Source: Kitasatospora sp. DSM 101779 (lineage in GTDB: Bacteria; Actinomycetota; Actinomycetes; Streptomycetales; Streptomycetaceae). From it: 64,000 nucleotides of DNA. Under the pieces are notes generated by a model that saw only the letters and a program-made list of their open reading frames with translations, was not told where the DNA came from and ran no database searches. Positions 63,478 through 64,000 of this stretch are shown here, piece after piece. Position 1 is the stretch's first letter, and each line of letters starts with the position of its first letter. Location: positions 919,980 to 983,979 of the forward strand of contig NZ_JAHTIK010000001.1 of NCBI RefSeq assembly GCF_025655475.1, in the 5' to 3' direction. The translations under genes were made by a program, and so were the position numbers.

Positions 63478-64000
63478 ATGAGCGTGAACCTGGGCAAGGG
63501 CCAGAAGGTCGACCTCGGCAAGCCGGACGGCGGTGCGCTGGAGGTCGTGCGGATGGGCCTCGGCTGGCAGGCCGCTCCCCGCAAGGGGTTCTTCGCCAAG
63601 CTGATGGCCCGTGACATCGACCTGGACGCCTCGGCGGTGCTGTTCGCCGGCCGCACGCCGGTGGACGTCGTCTACTTCCAGCACCTCACCAGCTCCGACG
63701 GCTCGGTGCGGCACAGCGGCGACAACCTGACCGGCGGCGCCGGGCAGGGCGCGGACGACGAGGTCATCACGGTGGACCTGACCCGGGTGCCGAAGAAGGT
63801 CGACCAGATCGTCTTCACGGTCAACTCGTTCACCGGCCAGACCTTCCAGGACGTGCAGAACGCGTTCTGCCGACTGGTCGACGACTCCACCGGCCGCGAG
63901 CTGGCCCGCTACACGCTGACCGGCGGCGGCAGCCACACCGCGCAGATCATGGCGAAGGTGCACCGCTCGAACGGCGGCTGGCAGATGACCGCGATCGGCG
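63478..64000 (+). CDS. TerD-family protein, 3' end outside window
   Basis: Starts MSVNLGKGQKVDLGKPDGGA and continues VVYFQHLTSSDGSVRHSGDN, then GQGADDEVITVDLTRVPKKV and DQIVFTVNSFTGQTFQDVQN. These are the Asp-rich calcium-binding signatures of TerD proteins of the tellurite-resistance/stress cluster. The visible 174 residues cover nearly the whole domain (usually about 190). Other ter genes may follow beyond the window. Confidence 0.93.
   Translation, partial: MSVNLGKGQKVDLGKPDGGALEVVRMGLGWQAAPRKGFFAKLMARDIDLDASAVLFAGRTPVDVVYFQHLTSSDGSVRHSGDNLTGGAGQGADDEVITVDLTRVPKKVDQIVFTVNSFTGQTFQDVQNAFCRLVDDSTGRELARYTLTGGGSHTAQIMAKVHRSNGGWQMTAIG

Overview
The window is very GC-rich actinobacterial DNA with GC in almost every third codon position, many GTG starts and tightly packed genes. 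A chaplin-type secreted protein, an ECF42-type sigma factor with its DGPF partner, a split NHEJ polymerase and ligase, a SpoIIE/PAS/GAF phosphatase, TerD and many TetR, MerR, PucR and LysR regulators point to Streptomycetaceae (Streptomyces or Kitasatospora). It reads as a chromosomal arm-type region. I see no rRNA, tRNA, CRISPR array, transposase or phage gene.

Layout. (1) 1-4204, minus strand: an operon of an Orn/Lys/Arg decarboxylase-like PLP enzyme, an adenylate-forming enzyme and an EamA exporter; it looks like a small uncharacterised amine pathway. (2) 4205-6540: a possible gene remnant, a quinone-oxidoreductase-like enzyme and a VOC protein. (3) 6539-14189, minus strand: a four-gene operon of a Trypco2-like small protein, a 1559-residue trypsin/STAND-NTPase/TPR protein, a membrane protein with a repetitive N-terminus and a leucine-rich-repeat protein. 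This has the build of an NLR-like conflict or signalling system and is the most interesting locus here. (4) 14308-19164: glpD, a TetR regulator, an alkyl-DHAP-synthase-like FAD oxidase and a lipid kinase, a plausible glycerolipid or ether-lipid module with an operator between the divergent genes. (5) 19180-23627: a YjbR-type protein, a membrane protein, a multi-sensor PP2C phosphatase and a TetR regulator. (6) 23673-32259, minus strand: an acyl-CoA catabolic operon (AtuA-like protein, both subunits of a biotin-dependent acyl-CoA carboxylase, acyl-CoA dehydrogenase, acyl-CoA ligase), interrupted by a striking repeat structure at 25402-25781.

(7) 32679-36780: chaplin, Gfo/Idh/MocA oxidoreductase, an alpha/beta hydrolase, and the ECF42 sigma factor with its DGPF protein; a decayed dihydrofolate-reductase-like pseudogene follows at 37049-37370. 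(8) 37591-43284: LysR, a GT87/PAP2 fusion, and the threonine-to-glycine pair kbl-tdh. (9) 43576-48741: a tyrosine phosphatase with a DUF5713-like protein, the divergent NHEJ ligase and polymerase genes, a 26-residue zinc-ribbon microORF ahead of a membrane protein, and a YrhB/Imm35-like protein. (10) 48791-57459: a GGCT-like protein, a membrane protein/XRE/dehydrogenase operon, a VOC protein, hydrolases, a small phosphatase and a MerR-controlled two-domain hydrolase. (11) 57506-64000: an unknown protein, SMP-30-like lactonase, BioF, PucR, a YVTN beta-propeller, a small unknown protein and the start of terD.

Start sites were chosen by ribosome-binding sites, stop/start overlaps and family alignment from memory. 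No database search was possible.
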